A DNA stretch of 64,000 bases from Pseudanabaena sp. Chao 1811 (GCF_027942295.1 NZ_CP101416.1:186001-250000), one strand, 5' to 3'. Shown: positions 53,968 to 63,210, counted from the first letter of the stretch. The notes: generated from the letters alone by a model not told the origin. Made by a program: numbers and translations.

Positions 53968-54318
53968 GTGCTTCCTAATCAAAACCGTCTGCGACGGCGA
54001 GAGGATTTCGCAAAGGTATATGCCAATGGCGATCGCTACAGAGGCACGTACTTAAATCTGAGAATTCTTTTTGATAGTAATGCCGAATTCACCAAGATTG
54101 GCATTGTTGTCAGTAAAAAAGTCAGCAAGTTGGCGGTAAGCCGTAATCGATTTAAGCGCCAACTTCGCGCAATTTTTCGACAACTTCTGTCACAATTGAA
54201 AAATAGATTACAAATTGTTGTAACAGTTATTGCTTCTCAAAGCAAACCAAGTTATCAACAGCTTTGTGATGATCTCAAGAATTTATTAGCAAAGGCGAAG
54301 GTTTTGCATGGCAGTTAA
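53968..54318 (+). CDS. rnpA: Ribonuclease P protein component
   Basis: 116 residues from GTG 53968. LPNQNRLRRREDFAKVYANG and the RNR motif in KLAVSRNRFKRQLRAIFR identify the protein subunit that helps the RNase P RNA remove tRNA 5' leaders. It follows rpmH by 58 bases and overlaps the next gene by 11. Confidence 0.95.
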   Translation: MLPNQNRLRRREDFAKVYANGDRYRGTYLNLRILFDSNAEFTKIGIVVSKKVSKLAVSRNRFKRQLRAIFRQLLSQLKNRLQIVVTVIASQSKPSYQQLCDDLKNLLAKAKVLHGS

Positions 54319-54706
54319 TGAGGAAGTTTATTACGAAGGCGCACCTCACATCGGCGATCTAATTATTAGCTTGCTGATGAGTATTTTTGTGATCACAATT
54401 CCCTTTGGCATTGCTGCGATCGCAAGGGCGCTATGGGTACGTTATCGCATCACCAACCGACGCATTACCGTTACAGGTGGATGGAGAGGTCAAACTCGCA
54501 CAGATGTTGTGTATGCAGAAATTGCCAAAATTGTCACCGTTCCCCGTGGCTTAGGCAGTTGGGGCGATATGGTATTGACCCTCAAAGATGGTTCACGCCT
54601 TGAATTAAAATCTTTGCCTAAGTTTCGTGAAACATACGAATATATCGAATCAAAGCTAAGCCTGAAAGCACAAGACAGAAGTGGTGCGATCGGTAGCAAA
54701 GCCTAA
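54308..54706 (+). CDS. PH-domain membrane protein (YdbS/bPH2-like)
   Basis: 132 residues. One or two N-terminal membrane segments (DLIISLLMSIFVITIPFGIAAIARAL) are followed by a bacterial PH-like domain (YRITNRRITVTGGWRGQTRTDVVYAEIAKIV, MVLTLKDGSRLELKSLP). Its position between rnpA and yidC is typical of cyanobacteria, which suggests a link to membrane protein insertion, although the role is unknown. The start overlaps rnpA, so translation is coupled. Confidence 0.85.
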   Translation: MAVNEEVYYEGAPHIGDLIISLLMSIFVITIPFGIAAIARALWVRYRITNRRITVTGGWRGQTRTDVVYAEIAKIVTVPRGLGSWGDMVLTLKDGSRLELKSLPKFRETYEYIESKLSLKAQDRSGAIGSKA

Positions 54707-54819
54707 AATATTCAAGGATCGCCCTAGAAAATAAGCTCTTAGGCGATCCTAATTTTAATGAGTGATAGCTGATCACTTAGTAGTCACTTTTAGATGCAAA
54801 CTCAACAGTAAAGTAGAAA

Positions 54820-56127
54820 ATGGATTTCGGTGTAGGTTTTCTTTCCAACAACATAATGTTGCCTTTCCTAGATTTTTTCTACGGCATCGTGCCGAGCTAT
54901 GGACTGGCAATTATTGCTTTGACGTTGGTTGTACGTTTTGCGTTGTTTCCCGTTAGCGCTAATCAGCTTCGCAGTATGCGTCGCATGAAAATCGCTAACC
55001 CCGTGATGCAACAAAGAATCAAAGAAGTGCAAGAGCGTTACAAGAGCGATCCTGCCAAACAGCAAGAGGAGCTAGCCAAAGTAAACTCGGCAAACTTCAA
55101 AGAATTTGGTAATCCTTTGTCGGGATGCCTACCTGCGATCGTGCAATTGCCAATTCTCTTTGCTTTGTTTGCAACTCTAAGGGGATCGCCCTTTGCAGAC
55201 ATTAACTATTCGCTAAACTTCCAAATAGCTGCTCCTGCGGAAAATCAGGCGCAGATTATCCATCAGCCTTTTACTTCGCCTAGCCAAAACGTTTACTTTG
55301 CCGATCGCGTACATTATCCGATTCTGGCGACTGCTTTAAATGGTACAAACTTGGCGATCGGTGAGCAATCGAAAATTGTTTTACAAACTTCTCAAGGTCA
55401 AGATTTCACCGCATTATCTGCTGAGTATCCAGACGTAGATCTTACTCCTCATTGGAAAGTTACTAAAGGACAAGACTTAGTAGAGGTTTTAGCCGATGGA
55501 ACCGTAGTCGCCAAGCAAGCTGGTGATGTCACTGTTCAAGCGACTGTACCGGGCTTAGCTGCCAATAAAGGATTTCTCTTTATCAAAGCACTTGGTAAAA
55601 CTGGTGTAACTAATGCTGATGGCAGTATTAATTGGGACATTGTCATCATGGTTTTGGGCTTTGGCGTGAGTCTTTATGCCAATCAAAATATCTCTGGTGG
55701 TTCTACGCCTAAATCCAGCAATCCCAGCCCTGAGTCTTCCCAGCAAGACACCATGAACAAACTCACACCAATTATTTTCTCTGGTATGTTTTTGTTTTTC
55801 CCCTTGCCATCTGGTGTAATGCTCTATATGTTGATTGCAAACATTTTTCAGACATTACAAGCATTTATTGTGGCTAAAGAACCACTGCCAGAAAATCTGC
55901 AAAAGTTAGTTGCGGTTTCGGCAAATGAGGCTCCTGCGAGTAAAGCTAAAGCTGATCCCAAAGCAATCACTCCTAGCAAAGCCGAGTCTAGCAAAATCCC
56001 CTTCGATGCTAAAGCTAAAAATACAACTGTAGTAGATGACAAGACTAAAGGTGCCAAGCCGCCAACTAAATCAGCTCTACCCTTTGAACCCAACTCTAAT
56101 TCTTCTAAGAAAAAGAAAAAGAACTAG
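54820..56127 (+). CDS. yidC: Membrane protein insertase YidC/Oxa1 with Ig-like lumenal insert
   Basis: 435 residues. The conserved insertase core is in two parts: MLPFLDFFYGIVPSYGLAIIALTLVVRFALFP, the coiled cytosolic loop (RRMKIANPVMQQRIKEVQERYKSDPAKQQEEL), GCLPAIVQLPILFALF; then, after an insertion, NWDIVIMVLGFGVSLYAN and FLFFPLPSGVMLYMLIANIFQTLQ. The insert (about 170-270) has the strand pattern of a BIG2-type Ig-like domain (PHWKVTKGQDLVEVLADGTVVAKQAGDVTVQAT), a cyanobacterial trait. The C-terminus is basic and Lys-rich. It inserts thylakoid and plasma membrane proteins. Confidence 0.94.
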   Translation: MDFGVGFLSNNIMLPFLDFFYGIVPSYGLAIIALTLVVRFALFPVSANQLRSMRRMKIANPVMQQRIKEVQERYKSDPAKQQEELAKVNSANFKEFGNPLSGCLPAIVQLPILFALFATLRGSPFADINYSLNFQIAAPAENQAQIIHQPFTSPSQNVYFADRVHYPILATALNGTNLAIGEQSKIVLQTSQGQDFTALSAEYPDVDLTPHWKVTKGQDLVEVLADGTVVAKQAGDVTVQATVPGLAANKGFLFIKALGKTGVTNADGSINWDIVIMVLGFGVSLYANQNISGGSTPKSSNPSPESSQQDTMNKLTPIIFSGMFLFFPLPSGVMLYMLIANIFQTLQAFIVAKEPLPENLQKLVAVSANEAPASKAKADPKAITPSKAESSKIPFDAKAKNTTVVDDKTKGAKPPTKSALPFEPNSNSSKKKKKN

Positions 56128-56238
56128 ACTATAGGTTGCCAATCACCACATAGTTGGAAAGATAAACTTACTAAATCAGGTAGTGCTTTGTGCTGCCTGA
56201 TTTAAAAAATATTTATATTGAGTGGGAAACTACCGTTT

Positions 56239-56769
56239 ATGCAAGATGCTTCAGCAAGTGCAAATTGGCTTCAAGAGCTTTTAAGCTTGATGGGGTATTC
56301 GGCTTCGGTGAATACTCATCTGCTAGAAGCATCTCCAGAACAAGCTGCTAGTAACTCTAAAAATTATTGGCTGGAAATCAGTACGGATGGTTTACAAGAG
56401 CAGCAAATTCAAAAATTGATTGGTCAGGATGGCGTAGTAATTGATTCGCTCCAATATCTTGCTAATACTGTCCTGAACAGTCATCTTCCATCAAATTTAA
56501 ATCAATCATCCAGTCATCCACAAAACCATAATTTTTATACTGTCGAACTAAATGGCTATCGCTCAAAATATTTAGCTAATTTGAATGACTTAGCTGAAAA
56601 AGCTGTACAACAGGTTCGCGAAACCCAAACAGAATTTGCTATTAAGAATCTTTCATCTGCCGATCGCCGTTATATTCATCAGTTTTTAGAAAGTTTTCCT
56701 GATATTCAAACCTATAGTCAGGGCAAAGAGCCAAATCGTCACTTAATTGTTAAATTGGTGCAGATCTAA
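56239..56769 (+). CDS. jag: Jag-type KH-R3H RNA-binding protein
   Basis: 176 residues from ATG 56239 (TTG 56218 is the poorer choice). An N-terminal Jag-like part (WLQELLSLMGYSASVNTHLL) is followed by a KH domain (LIGQDGVVIDSLQYLANTVL) and an R3H domain (LSSADRRYIHQFLESFPDIQTYSQGKEPNRHLIVKLV). Jag/KhpB binds RNA with KhpA in other bacteria. The stop and next start overlap as TAATG, so jag and the next gene are coupled. Confidence 0.9.
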   Translation: MQDASASANWLQELLSLMGYSASVNTHLLEASPEQAASNSKNYWLEISTDGLQEQQIQKLIGQDGVVIDSLQYLANTVLNSHLPSNLNQSSSHPQNHNFYTVELNGYRSKYLANLNDLAEKAVQQVRETQTEFAIKNLSSADRRYIHQFLESFPDIQTYSQGKEPNRHLIVKLVQI

Positions 56770-57266
56770 TGGAAAAACTATATATCCCTCAAATTGCAAG
56801 AGCTGTTGAAGCAACCGAGTCTTTTGAGTTTAAGGAATTTATCGAAGGACTCGAAACCCTCACACCTGTTCAGGGATTTATCTCTGTTTGTCATCTTGGT
56901 GCGTTTCTTGAGGTCAATGCCAAAGCTTCGACAATCATGACCTTGACCTGCGATCGCACATTGGTGCAGTTTAACTATCGATTGGCGATCGATACATCAG
57001 AGAAGATTTGGTTAGCCGAGCCATTACCCGAAAGTGAATATCCCAAGGAAAGAGAGGTCGAATCAGGAGATTTAGTTGAGTCTTTGTCTCCTAATGGATA
57101 TTTTGATCCTGCGGCATGGTTATATGAACAGCTAACTTTAGCTATTCCCTATCCTAAGATTGCTCCTGATGCTCCTGCTTTGGAGTTAAGAGATACAAGT
57201 GCAAACTTAGAAACTTCCGTAGATAAGCGCTGGGCAGCACTTAGTTCACTCCAGTTATCTGAATAA
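56769..57266 (+). CDS. YceD/DUF177 family protein
   Basis: 165 residues. VQGFISVCHLGAFLEVNAKASTIMTLTCDRTLVQFNYRL and the C-terminal KRWAALSSLQ pattern match DUF177, whose E. coli member YceD affects 23S rRNA accumulation. The family often has a CxxC-type site; here only one Cys is in the usual segment. It is translationally coupled to jag. It is the last gene of the rpmH cluster, ending before a 16-bp hairpin. Confidence 0.82.
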   Translation: MEKLYIPQIARAVEATESFEFKEFIEGLETLTPVQGFISVCHLGAFLEVNAKASTIMTLTCDRTLVQFNYRLAIDTSEKIWLAEPLPESEYPKEREVESGDLVESLSPNGYFDPAAWLYEQLTLAIPYPKIAPDAPALELRDTSANLETSVDKRWAALSSLQLSE

Positions 57267-57314
57267 AAAAGTTTCACAATGCGCGGCTTTTATAACAGTA
57301 GCCATTATGTTAAT

Positions 57315-57349
57315 AGGAGAACTGGGGCGCGAAGCGCCCCAGTTCTCCT
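57315..57349. terminator. Perfect 16-bp hairpin with GAA loop
   Basis: The arms 57315-57330 and 57334-57349 are exact complements (AGGAGAACTGGGGCGC). It sits 48 bases past the DUF177 stop. Confidence 0.75.
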
Positions 57350-57374
57350 CTAGATTTTATGTCTTAACTTATTT

Positions 57375-57521
57375 AACGTGAGTTCGGGTTAAGCTGGCAA
57401 ATTTTAAAAGCCCAAAAGTAAAAGCCTTGCTACGCAAGGCTTTTACTTTTGGGCTTTGAGAGAGGGTTTGCTACGCAAACCCTCTCTCAAAGCCCATTTC
57501 AAATTATCCCGAACTCGCGTT
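57375..57521. mobile_element. MITE copy 2, 147 bp, two internal hairpins
   Basis: Inverted relative to 53345-53491. Terminal inverted repeats: AACGTGAGTTCGGGTTAA on the left, and a right end whose complement begins AACGCGAGTTCGGGATAA. TATTT flanks both sides, consistent with a target duplication. Confidence 0.88.
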
Positions 57522-57541
57522 TATTTAGCCATAGCTATAAC

Positions 57542-59074
57542 TTAACTAGCACAAGTAAATAATTTGCCCAACTGTTCTTTTTCTTTGGGATTCTCGATTT
57601 CTTGAGCGATTGCTTGGGCTTTATCCCGTTGACCGATCGCCCAGTAGGTACTACTAATATCAGAGAAAGCTCTAGAACGAATATTGGGATCAGGGGCAGT
57701 TTTGGCGAGAGCAAAGCTATCTTGCAAAATTGGCTCCACTTTATCAACTAAGCCAAACTCCCCATAGGTACTGGCAATGATGTTGAGAGCTAAAAGTCTT
57801 TCAGCAGGTTGAGTCAGTTTTTGGGCGATCGCTAAAGCTTGATCCCAAGTTTTGCTTGCCTGTTCTGTATTTTGAATGGTTTGGTATTGACGACCAATTT
57901 CAACGAGTATATTAAAAACATCTATTGAAGGCGCAAATTTACTTAAGTCTTGCAGACTTTGAGCGAATAATTTATTCGCTTCATCAACCTTCTTGTCCTT
58001 AGCATTGGCGATCGCGACATTGGCAAGTCCAATACTTTTCTCAATTACTTTTTCGTCAAGGTTGTTGATGACTTCTAGAGCTTTGTCATACTGCTTGGAA
58101 GCTAAATATTGACCAGCAACTAAAAATAGCGATCGCGTTTTCAAGATTTCCGCGTTAGCTCGCTCTGTTTGTTCGACAACTTGAGGATCGGGGACATCTT
58201 TTTCATCCTTAGCAGAATCATTTTTGAGAGACTTGGTTGCTACTTTGGGAGATGATTTTTTGGTAGTTTTCGCATTTTTGGCAGCGTCCTTAGCTGAGGC
58301 GATCGCATTGTCGCGGATTGCATCAAACTCTTGGAAAACATTGGACAATGAAGCAACTGCCTTAGCATGATTGCCTGCCTGAGCGTAGCTTCCTGCTATC
58401 TCAACTCTTGCTCTAGTTTTAGTATTGCGATTGTCGATCATAGACAATAGCTCAGTGGCTTCGGAAATCGCTGATTCAGAATTGAAATCATCACCTAGTT
58501 CCGTATATATATTGGCGATCGCCGCAAAGGCTCGCGATCGGACATAGGGATCAATAACTTCAGGAGTGGCTTTAATCGTAGCTGCTAGCAAGTTTTTCGC
58601 AATTTCCTTTTTGCCAGCTTCACCATAGGCTTGAGCAATTTTGATATTGGCAAACACTCGATCTACAGGATCAGGTAACTCCTTAGAAATTGCTAAAACG
58701 CTATCTAAAGTATCTGTTGCTAGTTTTAGTTGTGATGCCTTAGTCAAACGACCTGCTGTATCTAATAACGCAAAGGCTTTTAGAGATGGATTAACGATGT
58801 CATTGGCAGCAAGGATGCTCTTCTCTAACACCTTCTTTGCCTGATCGGGACGTTGTAATTCTAAATATTGACCCGCGATTTCAGTATAGGCTGCGACCTT
58901 GGCTTCAGGAGAGTTGCCTGCATCAGCTAGGGATATATAGCATTGCAGTGGTATACCCTGAAATTTTGGATCTCCAGTCTTCTTAGGGGCCGCCGCCCAT
59001 ACTGCACTCGTGGTGGTCAAATTGATCAGTACAGCTAAACAGCCCGCTAGAAGCCTAATCCATATTTTTCGCAT
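57542..59074 (-). CDS. Exported TPR-like helical repeat protein
   Basis: 510 residues from ATG 59074; a longer frame to 59131 lacks a signal-like start. The signal peptide is IWIRLLAGCLAVLINLTTTSAVWA. The remainder is helical repeats of about 35-40 residues with AYTEIAGQYLELQRPDQAKKVL, VFANIKIAQAYGEAGKKEIA, and SRAFAAIANIYTELGD patterns, TPR or Sel1-like. A Lys/Asp/Ser-rich linker interrupts near the middle (KNAKTTKKSSPKVATKSLKN). It probably acts as a periplasmic scaffold. Partners unknown. Confidence 0.78.
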   Translation of the reverse strand: MRKIWIRLLAGCLAVLINLTTTSAVWAAAPKKTGDPKFQGIPLQCYISLADAGNSPEAKVAAYTEIAGQYLELQRPDQAKKVLEKSILAANDIVNPSLKAFALLDTAGRLTKASQLKLATDTLDSVLAISKELPDPVDRVFANIKIAQAYGEAGKKEIAKNLLAATIKATPEVIDPYVRSRAFAAIANIYTELGDDFNSESAISEATELLSMIDNRNTKTRARVEIAGSYAQAGNHAKAVASLSNVFQEFDAIRDNAIASAKDAAKNAKTTKKSSPKVATKSLKNDSAKDEKDVPDPQVVEQTERANAEILKTRSLFLVAGQYLASKQYDKALEVINNLDEKVIEKSIGLANVAIANAKDKKVDEANKLFAQSLQDLSKFAPSIDVFNILVEIGRQYQTIQNTEQASKTWDQALAIAQKLTQPAERLLALNIIASTYGEFGLVDKVEPILQDSFALAKTAPDPNIRSRAFSDISSTYWAIGQRDKAQAIAQEIENPKEKEQLGKLFTCAS

Positions 59075-59290
59075 AATTAATTCTGTCCTTGCGTGGATTA
59101 TTGATTGTAATGTCTTTTGGATTCTACCCAATTCATTAGCGATCGCACCAAAATCATCATCAAAATTACCGCTTTGACATGGGTTGAGAATTTCTTCCTA
59201 AAGGTGGAAAACGTAAAGAAAGATTGCAAATCCTTAATAAATCTGTTACATTTCGCAATGTAGAGCAATTAATTCATAAGGTAAATCGAT

Positions 59291-59443
59291 ATGTCTGACG
59301 AAAACCGTAATGTATGGAGTTTTGGATTTAATACTGGTGCTGAAAATTGGAATGGACGCTTAGCCATGATCGGCTTTGTATCAGCACTAGCGATCGAATT
59401 AATTAGCGGTCAAGGCGTATTGCACTTTTTCGGTATTCTGTAA
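59291..59443 (+). CDS. High-light-inducible protein (HLIP/SCP)
   Basis: 50 residues. [12 protein letters not shown] is the chlorophyll a/b-binding motif (ExxNGRxAMxGF), in one membrane helix ([17 protein letters not shown]), and [11 protein letters not shown] is the typical end. HLIPs bind chlorophyll and carotenoid as dimers and protect photosystem assembly under strong light. The length suits the short HliC/HliD group. It is followed by a terminator hairpin. Confidence 0.93.
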   Translation: MSDENRNVWSFGFNTGAENWNGRLAMIGFVSALAIELISGQGVLHFFGIL

Positions 59444-59452
59444 TTAACAAAA

Positions 59453-59477
59453 AGAGGCCGTGATTTTCACAGCCTCT
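59453..59477 (+). terminator. Terminator hairpin after hli
   Basis: AGAGGCCGTGA pairs with TCACAGCCTCT with one mismatch around TTT, ten bases past the stop, then a T-rich run. Confidence 0.75.
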
Positions 59478-59483
59478 CTTGCT

Positions 59484-59512
59484 TTAGGGGTGGCGCTTTG
59501 CGTCACCCCTAA
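59484..59512. repeat. Second hairpin with GCTTTGCG core
   Basis: TTAGGGGTG and CACCCCTAA-type arms around GCGCTTTGCGT, between hli and rpsF; it could serve rpsF on the minus strand. Confidence 0.65.
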
Positions 59513-59525
59513 TTTATTGGATTCT

Positions 59526-59894
59526 TTATTCAGCAGTAGCTACTTCTTCTACAGGAGCTTCAGCATCGGGAACTACTTCACCACCATCTTCAGCAGCTTC
59601 TGGATCAAGCTTAATGGTTAGGTAACGAATCACATCGTCGCCGAGACGAAATGTTCTTTCTAAGGTTTCAATGGTTTTAGGGGTTGCTGAGTAATTAACT
59701 TGAATGTAGATACCTTCACGATGTCCCTTAATGTCGTAGGCTAATCTACGTCTACCACGATGTTGAATTGTGATATCTTCTGCTTCTTGTTGTACTAAGA
59801 AGTCTTGATATTTGGCGATCGCTGCATCGGCATCCTGATCGGGAAGATCAGGGCGCAGGATATACATAGTTTCGTACAAACGCTTAACAGTCAT
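59526..59894 (-). CDS. rpsF: 30S ribosomal protein S6
   Basis: 122 residues. [51 protein letters not shown] and [14 protein letters not shown] match S6. The C-terminus is an acidic Glu/Ala tail of about 25 residues typical of cyanobacterial S6. It is monocistronic here, without rpsR or ssb beside it. Confidence 0.96.
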   Translation of the reverse strand: MTVKRLYETMYILRPDLPDQDADAAIAKYQDFLVQQEAEDITIQHRGRRRLAYDIKGHREGIYIQVNYSATPKTIETLERTFRLGDDVIRYLTIKLDPEAAEDGGEVVPDAEAPVEEVATAE

Positions 59895-60216
59895 TTAGTT
59901 ATTTCCTTACGGTCAAGTAATTTGGCTTCTACTAGCTTAGATATTAGAAGCAAGGATTTATTATTATATCGTGTTAAGGCAACTAAAACATTCTACTCTC
60001 AAGCAAAAAGCACATTTTCATCAAAAAAGCTGTTTAGTAATACTTTCAAGGAAAATAGCTCTGTTTAGTAGTAATCTAGAGTGTAGGATAAGCTGTGTTT
60101 TAATGTCCTAATTCTAAAGATTTTCACCCTGAGTTTTATATAGTAATCATATAATTAAAATATAAACAGTGCTAGAAGCGGTTTATTCCCATTATAAGCA
60201 AGGCGCAGTAAAAAGC
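59895..60216. other. Intergenic region between divergent rpsF and kinase gene
   Basis: 322 bp, AT-rich, with promoters expected on both sides; I see no gene, RNA or clear repeat. A reading frame opposite rpsF crosses into it but is not credible. Confidence 0.4.
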
Positions 60217-61365
60217 ATGACGGTGCAGACTAATACGATAGCAAATGTCTTAATTGTGGAAGATGAACTTGTTACCGCAAATGCACTTTCAGACGTTCTA
60301 TCGGATTTGGGGTACAGAGTTCTCGAAATAGTTGATAGCAGTGACGAAGCGATCGCATCTATCCATCGGCATCAACCCGATATTGTTTTGATGGATATTA
60401 AGTTAAGAGGCTCTGATACTGGGATTATTGCGGCTAGCGAAATTCATAAAATTGCACCTATTCCTGTAATTTACTTGACAGCCTTTAGTGATCCAGAAAT
60501 TTTACAACAAGCAATTTCTACTTCTCCCTACGGGTATCTTACCAAACCCCTCAGATATGCCGAAGTAAATATGGCGATGATGCTTGCTTTAAAGAAGCAT
60601 CATGAAGAACAAATCCTCCGAGAAGCCTTAGAAAAAGAGAAAGAGCTTCATACTTTAAAAAATCGCCTACTTGCGATGGCATCCCATGAATTCTCTACGC
60701 CGATGTCAGTAATTAGGTTGTTGATTTGGAAATTACAAAATTTTGAAGAACAACTAAGTAAGGAAAGTAGAGCAAAAAATCTTGCTTCTATTCAATCAGC
60801 AATTAAAGATATCAACTGGCTACTGGAAGAGATTAAACTAATTTCCTGTTCTGAGTCTGGCAAATTCCCATTTCACCCTGAAAATGTTGATGTTAAAGCA
60901 TATTGCCAGCAATTAGTTGATAGTTTTCAGACAGAAGATAGCAACTGCAAATGCCGTATTAAATTTCAGAGTCATGGAAAATGCCAAAGATTAAAAGTTG
61001 ACAAGAAATTGTTATGGCATATAGTCATGAACTTAGTTTCTAATGCGATTAAATACTCCTATGAAGGTGGTACTGTTGATGTTGATTTAAACTGTGATGC
61101 TCAGCAGTTGATTTTAAGTATTCGCGATCATGGTATTGGCATACCTGATGAGTACTTAAATAGTTTGTTTTTACCCTTTTTAAGAGCTGAGAATGTTGGC
61201 AGTGTTAAGGGCTTAGGAATGGGGTTATACATCGCTAAGCAAGCTGTGGATGCACATAATGGCAAAATAGCAGTGGAAAGTGAAGTCAATGTGGGAACCA
61301 AGTTTACGGTTATGTTGCCTTCAGCGAATACCCAGTCTAAGCAGACACATCCAATCATTCCATAA
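60217..61365 (+). CDS. Receiver-histidine kinase hybrid, soluble
   Basis: 382 residues from ATG 60217; GTG 60169 would add 16. The receiver domain is at about 5-125 (VLIVEDELVTANALSD, phospho-Asp in PDIVLMDIKLRG, Lys in YLTKPLRYAEV). A kinase follows: HisKA with MASHEFSTPMSVIRLL, then HATPase motifs NLVSNAIKYS, RDHGIGIPDEYL and GLGMGLYIAKQ. There is no membrane segment, so it is cytoplasmic and gets its signal from another protein. It lies 24 bases before ribD and may share its transcript by chance. Confidence 0.92.
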   Translation: MTVQTNTIANVLIVEDELVTANALSDVLSDLGYRVLEIVDSSDEAIASIHRHQPDIVLMDIKLRGSDTGIIAASEIHKIAPIPVIYLTAFSDPEILQQAISTSPYGYLTKPLRYAEVNMAMMLALKKHHEEQILREALEKEKELHTLKNRLLAMASHEFSTPMSVIRLLIWKLQNFEEQLSKESRAKNLASIQSAIKDINWLLEEIKLISCSESGKFPFHPENVDVKAYCQQLVDSFQTEDSNCKCRIKFQSHGKCQRLKVDKKLLWHIVMNLVSNAIKYSYEGGTVDVDLNCDAQQLILSIRDHGIGIPDEYLNSLFLPFLRAENVGSVKGLGMGLYIAKQAVDAHNGKIAVESEVNVGTKFTVMLPSANTQSKQTHPIIP

Positions 61366-61389
61366 GTTAGAACGGATCAAAATTTAGAA

Positions 61390-62505
61390 ATGATAGCAAG
61401 AGATCATGAAGTCATCCTAGCTTCCCATGAGTACTGGATGCAGCGATGTATTGATTTAGCGAAACAAGCTAGAGGTCAAACAGCTCCAAATCCAATGGTA
61501 GGTAGTGTGATTGTTAAAAATGGAGAAATCTTAGGTGAGGGCTTTCATCCGAAGACAGGTGAACCCCATGCAGAAGTATTTGCCATTCGAGCAGCCCAAC
61601 AAACGGGAGTCGATTTGAGTGATGCGACTTTGTATGTCAACTTAGAACCTTGCAATCATCATGGTCGTACTCCTCCCTGTTCCGAGGGAATTATTCAAGC
61701 AGGAATTGGTAATGTGGTAGTTGGTGCGATCGATGCTGACCCTAGGGTGTCAGGCAGTGGTTGCGATCGCTTAAGATTGGCGGGCATTAATGTGACGACA
61801 GGTATTTTAGAACAGCAATGTTTAGACCTTAACGAAGCATTTTTTCACCGTGTAAAGACTAACTTGCCCTTTGGCATTTTTAAATATGCGATGACCCTTG
61901 ACGGCAAAATTGCGACAACTTCAGGACATAGCTATTGGATTACAGGGAAGGAAGCGCGGCACGTGGTGCATGATTTACGCCTTGGCTGTGACGCAATCAT
62001 TACAGGTGGGAACACGGTCAGGTTAGATAATCCCCACTTAACGACGCATGGATTGAGTGAGCATTGCCCTTTACGGGTAGTCGTTACCAAGAGTTTTAAT
62101 CTTCCTGAAGAAGCGAATTTATGGAAGATTACTGATATGGAAAAAACCCTCGTGATTACATTGCCTCATCAAAATCCACAACTCCAACAAAAGCTAAGCG
62201 ATCACCATGTAGAAATTCTAGAACTAGAAGATATATCACCACCAATAGTCATGAAGGAACTAGCTAAGCGTGGCTGTAATCAGGTTTTGTGGGAATGTGG
62301 TGGTAGATTAGGTGCGGCAGCAATTAAAGCCAAAATGGTACAGAAGATATATGCTTTTGTTGCTCCTAAACTAATCGGTGGCTTTACAGCCCCCAGCCCC
62401 ATCGATGATCTAGAGTTAAATTTGATGACTGATGCAATTAATCTACTACAACCGCAATTTCAGCAAATTGGTACAGACTTTTTAATTACTGGCTATACAC
62501 GTTAA
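61390..62505 (+). CDS. ribD: Bifunctional riboflavin biosynthesis deaminase/reductase RibD
   Basis: 371 residues. The N-terminal deaminase has the zinc triad in PHAEVFAI and PCNHHGRTPPC. The C-terminal reductase has FKYAMTLDGKIAT, GCDAIITGGNTVRLDNPHLT and WECGGRLGAAAI. It converts the GTP-derived pyrimidine to 5-amino-6-ribitylamino-uracil phosphate with NADPH. Full length. A short tandem TGTAATGAATGC repeat follows the stop. Confidence 0.95.
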   Translation: MIARDHEVILASHEYWMQRCIDLAKQARGQTAPNPMVGSVIVKNGEILGEGFHPKTGEPHAEVFAIRAAQQTGVDLSDATLYVNLEPCNHHGRTPPCSEGIIQAGIGNVVVGAIDADPRVSGSGCDRLRLAGINVTTGILEQQCLDLNEAFFHRVKTNLPFGIFKYAMTLDGKIATTSGHSYWITGKEARHVVHDLRLGCDAIITGGNTVRLDNPHLTTHGLSEHCPLRVVVTKSFNLPEEANLWKITDMEKTLVITLPHQNPQLQQKLSDHHVEILELEDISPPIVMKELAKRGCNQVLWECGGRLGAAAIKAKMVQKIYAFVAPKLIGGFTAPSPIDDLELNLMTDAINLLQPQFQQIGTDFLITGYTR

Positions 62506-62514
62506 TAAATGTTT

Positions 62515-62540
62515 TGTAATGAATGCTCTGTAATGAATGC
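62515..62540 (+). repeat. Short tandem repeat in the ribD-queE gap
   Basis: TGTAATGAATGC occurs at 62515-62526 and 62529-62540. The role is unknown; the gap is 71 bp. Confidence 0.6.
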
Positions 62541-62576
62541 CTGTGGTGCATCATTCTGTAATCCACATAATAATCT

Positions 62577-63191
62577 ATGAATAAAATCAATTATCTAACG
62601 CATTTACCAATTGTCGAAACCTTTCATTCTGTTCAAGGAGAAGGTACATGGATGGGGACAAATGCTTTTTTTATCCGCTTAGCAGGTTGTGATGTAGGTT
62701 GTCCTTGGTGTGATACTAAGATCTCTTGGAATGTTAAAAAGCACCCTGAGATTGCGATCGCCGATTTGGTTGCAGAAGCTGTAAATGCTGATCCTGCGAT
62801 CGTGGTCATTACAGGTGGAGAACCATTGATGCATGATTTAACAGAGTTAACACAGCAGTTAAAAGCGAAAGGTTTGCAAGTTCATTTAGAAACATCAGGT
62901 TCTCATCCATTCAGTGGCAAATTTGACTGGGTAACTTTTTCACCGAAGCAGTTCAAACATCCCCATGCAAGTATTTATGAACAGGTGAGCGAACTTAAGG
63001 TAGTAGTCAAGGATGAATCAGATTTAGACTGGGCAGAAAAGAATGCAGCCAGAATCCCACATAATGTGGTGAAATATTTACAGTCTGAGTGGGAAACTTC
63101 CAGTAGTAAAGATCTAGTGTTGCAGTATGTTCTAAGTCATTCAGACTGGCGAGTGAGTATCCAAACTCATAAGTTACTGGGTGTGCGGTAA
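62577..63191 (+). CDS. queE: 7-carboxy-7-deazaguanine synthase
   Basis: 204 residues. [20 protein letters not shown] and the radical SAM motif CDVGCPWC (CX3CX2C) with TGGEPLMH mark QueE, the enzyme that builds 7-deazaguanine from carboxy-tetrahydropterin with SAM. queC starts 19 bases after its stop; the two act in consecutive steps towards preQ0/queuosine. queD and queF are not in the window. Confidence 0.95.
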   Translation: MNKINYLTHLPIVETFHSVQGEGTWMGTNAFFIRLAGCDVGCPWCDTKISWNVKKHPEIAIADLVAEAVNADPAIVVITGGEPLMHDLTELTQQLKAKGLQVHLETSGSHPFSGKFDWVTFSPKQFKHPHASIYEQVSELKVVVKDESDLDWAEKNAARIPHNVVKYLQSEWETSSSKDLVLQYVLSHSDWRVSIQTHKLLGVR

Positions 63192-63210
63192 GGTAATTGA
63201 GGAAATTAAA

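Noticed and set aside
54240-54260. DnaA-box-like TTATCAACA near rnpA as a sign of a replication origin
   Set aside because: It is a single mismatch-containing site inside the rnpA coding sequence, with no cluster and no dnaA gene nearby.
59805-60068. Reading frame opposite the 5' part of rpsF
   Set aside because: It is antisense to a certain ribosomal gene and its codon usage is unlike that of the neighbours.
62509-62576. Possible preQ1 riboswitch before queE
   Set aside because: The gap is only 71 bp and holds a simple tandem repeat; I could not find the H-type pseudoknot pattern of a preQ1 aptamer.
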